Source: JAVBTT01 sp031556035 | GTDB taxonomy: Bacteria > Bacillota > Clostridia > Oscillospirales > UBA929 | NCBI GenBank assembly: GCA_031556035.1 | Contig: JAVBTT010000033.1 | Span: forward strand, 1 to 22,876 | DNA length: 22,876 nt | Direction: 5' to 3' | In this document: in pieces, positions 22,476-22,876 of the stretch | How the letters are laid out: every line of letters begins with the position of its first letter | Position numbering within the stretch: position 1 is the stretch's first letter | Position numbers and translations under genes: made by a program | Notes under the pieces: generated by a model | Told to the model about the DNA's origin: nothing | The model's database searches: none | Seen by the model: the letters and a program-made list of their open reading frames with translations, nothing else

Positions 22476-22504
22476 ATTATACTGCAAAAACGCGGATATG
22501 TCAA
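22476..22504 (-). promoter_or_regulatory. Perfect sigma-A promoter upstream of the dead ATPase
   Basis: TTGACA (22504-22499) and TATAAT (22481-22476) on the minus strand with a 17-bp spacer, an exact consensus match, 20 bp before the pseudogene ATG. It points towards the molybdenum operon, and no convincing terminator is seen before that operon. Confidence 0.85.
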
Positions 22505-22535
22505 AATTTATACCGTGTGATTGCAATAATTCTGA

Positions 22536-22614
22536 AGCGCTCAGCCCGTTGATACTCTTGCGCATATCAGCCGCCGCAGGCCAGATATACAGGCTTCTCC
22601 GAAAATCTCAGCAT
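22536..22614 (-). pseudogene. IS66-family TnpB (Orf2) remnant
   Basis: On the minus strand from the ATG at 22614 the frame reads MLRFSEKPVYLACGG-stop; after a one-frame shift it continues at 22565 as MRKSINGLSA. Joined, this resembles the IS66 Orf2/TnpB N-terminus (VYLACG, one or two residues, DMRKSI-GL). Similarity ends after LSA and the rest of the element is absent. No terminal inverted repeats were found. This is the only insertion-sequence trace in the window. Confidence 0.6.
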
Positions 22615-22663
22615 AGCGTAGCCAGCGCCCGACAGACTTACGGTGCCTGTGACATCTGCAAAA

Positions 22664-22710
22664 TCAGTCTGAGGGTTTCCCGGATTCACTCGGGGAAACC
22701 CTCAGACTGA
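22664..22710 (-). terminator. Perfect 18-bp hairpin, probable terminator
   Basis: Arms at 22664-22681 and 22693-22710 are perfect reverse complements with an 11-nt loop. On the minus strand the hairpin is followed by a four-U run within AUUUUGC, and it begins 48 nt after the stop of the partial gene at the right edge. The plus-strand side has no U-tract. A very stable stem, possibly also a dispersed repeat. Confidence 0.75.
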
Positions 22711-22757
22711 TGCGGGGTGAGTTTGCGCCCCATTTCTTACCCTTCGCTATGAAGATA

Positions 22758-22876
22758 TTACGGGATTGCCACCGTAAATGTAAAGCTGTAGCTCGGGAAC
22801 AGCTCGGCGTATTTGACGCCCGCAATAACCAGCTTCTGGCCTTCGCTGACGGTCACGCCTGAGATTGTAATGGCGT
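22758..22876 (-). CDS. C-terminal end of an unidentified protein, cut by window edge
   Basis: The last 38 codons and TAA stop of a minus-strand gene entering from the right edge. The visible end is ITISGVTVSEGQKLVIAG followed by a beta-strand-like SYSFTFTVAIP. Alternating hydrophobic and polar residues suggest an extracellular beta-sandwich or S-layer-type protein, but no family can be named from so little. It is followed by the 18-bp hairpin terminator. Confidence 0.5.
   Translation of the reverse strand, partial: AITISGVTVSEGQKLVIAGVKYAELFPSYSFTFTVAIP

Noticed and set aside
22498..22710. A 70-codon plus-strand open frame at the right end
   Set aside because: It runs through the IS66 remnant and one arm of the hairpin, has no ribosome-binding site and matches nothing.

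Overview
The window reads as chromosomal DNA of a high-GC anaerobic Firmicute, most likely a Clostridia/Oscillospiraceae-type organism. The basis is gene content: a ferredoxin-dependent 2-oxoacid oxidoreductase operon, a PDZ/radical-SAM DUF512 protein, DUF177-L32, PadR-DUF1048 cassettes, Shine-Dalgarno-rich starts and sigma-A-like promoters. No rRNA, tRNA or CRISPR array was seen. Nearly all genes lie on the minus strand; one two-gene unit lies on the plus strand.

Region 1 (1-4,592, minus): a catabolic/energy operon. In transcription order it holds a MinD-like P-loop ATPase, a 2x[4Fe-4S] ferredoxin subunit, the VorB-type alpha subunit, the TPP-binding beta subunit, the gamma subunit, an XRE-cupin regulator and the N-terminal part of an acyl-CoA synthetase that runs off the left edge. 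Two structured intergenic elements sit inside it, at 996-1027 and 2419-2547.

Region 2 (4,646-9,132, minus): housekeeping genes. DUF177 (yceD-like) and rpmF have their own consensus promoter and terminator. They are followed by the DUF512 protein, der, plsY and trmL; the last three are linked by one-base stop/start overlaps.

Region 3 (9,265-12,698): a small minus-strand PadR-DUF1048-DUF1048 regulatory cassette with a strong promoter, an operator-like palindrome and a terminator. Divergent to it is a plus-strand pair, an FAD oxidoreductase with a C-terminal Rieske domain and a tocopherol-cyclase-family protein, overlapping by ATGA.

Region 4 (12,684-21,153, minus): an eleven-gene molybdenum and selenium operon. 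It runs molybdopterin-binding (MoeA/MogA-like) protein, modA, modB, modC, moaC, moaA, MOSC protein, Mog/MoaB-like protein, class-V aminotransferase (cysteine desulfurase family), DUF3343 and selD. It joins molybdate import and molybdenum cofactor (Moco) synthesis with a selenophosphate/selenium-carrier module. That combination is the published signature of selenium-dependent molybdenum hydroxylases. No selA, selB or hydroxylase structural gene lies in the window.

Region 5 (21,154-22,876): a decayed junction. It holds a broken AAA/DUF4143 ATPase with two nonsense codons, a Walker B change and a large internal deletion, but still with a perfect sigma-A promoter. It also holds a frameshifted IS66 TnpB remnant, a perfect 18-bp hairpin terminator and the last 38 codons of an unidentified protein at the right edge.
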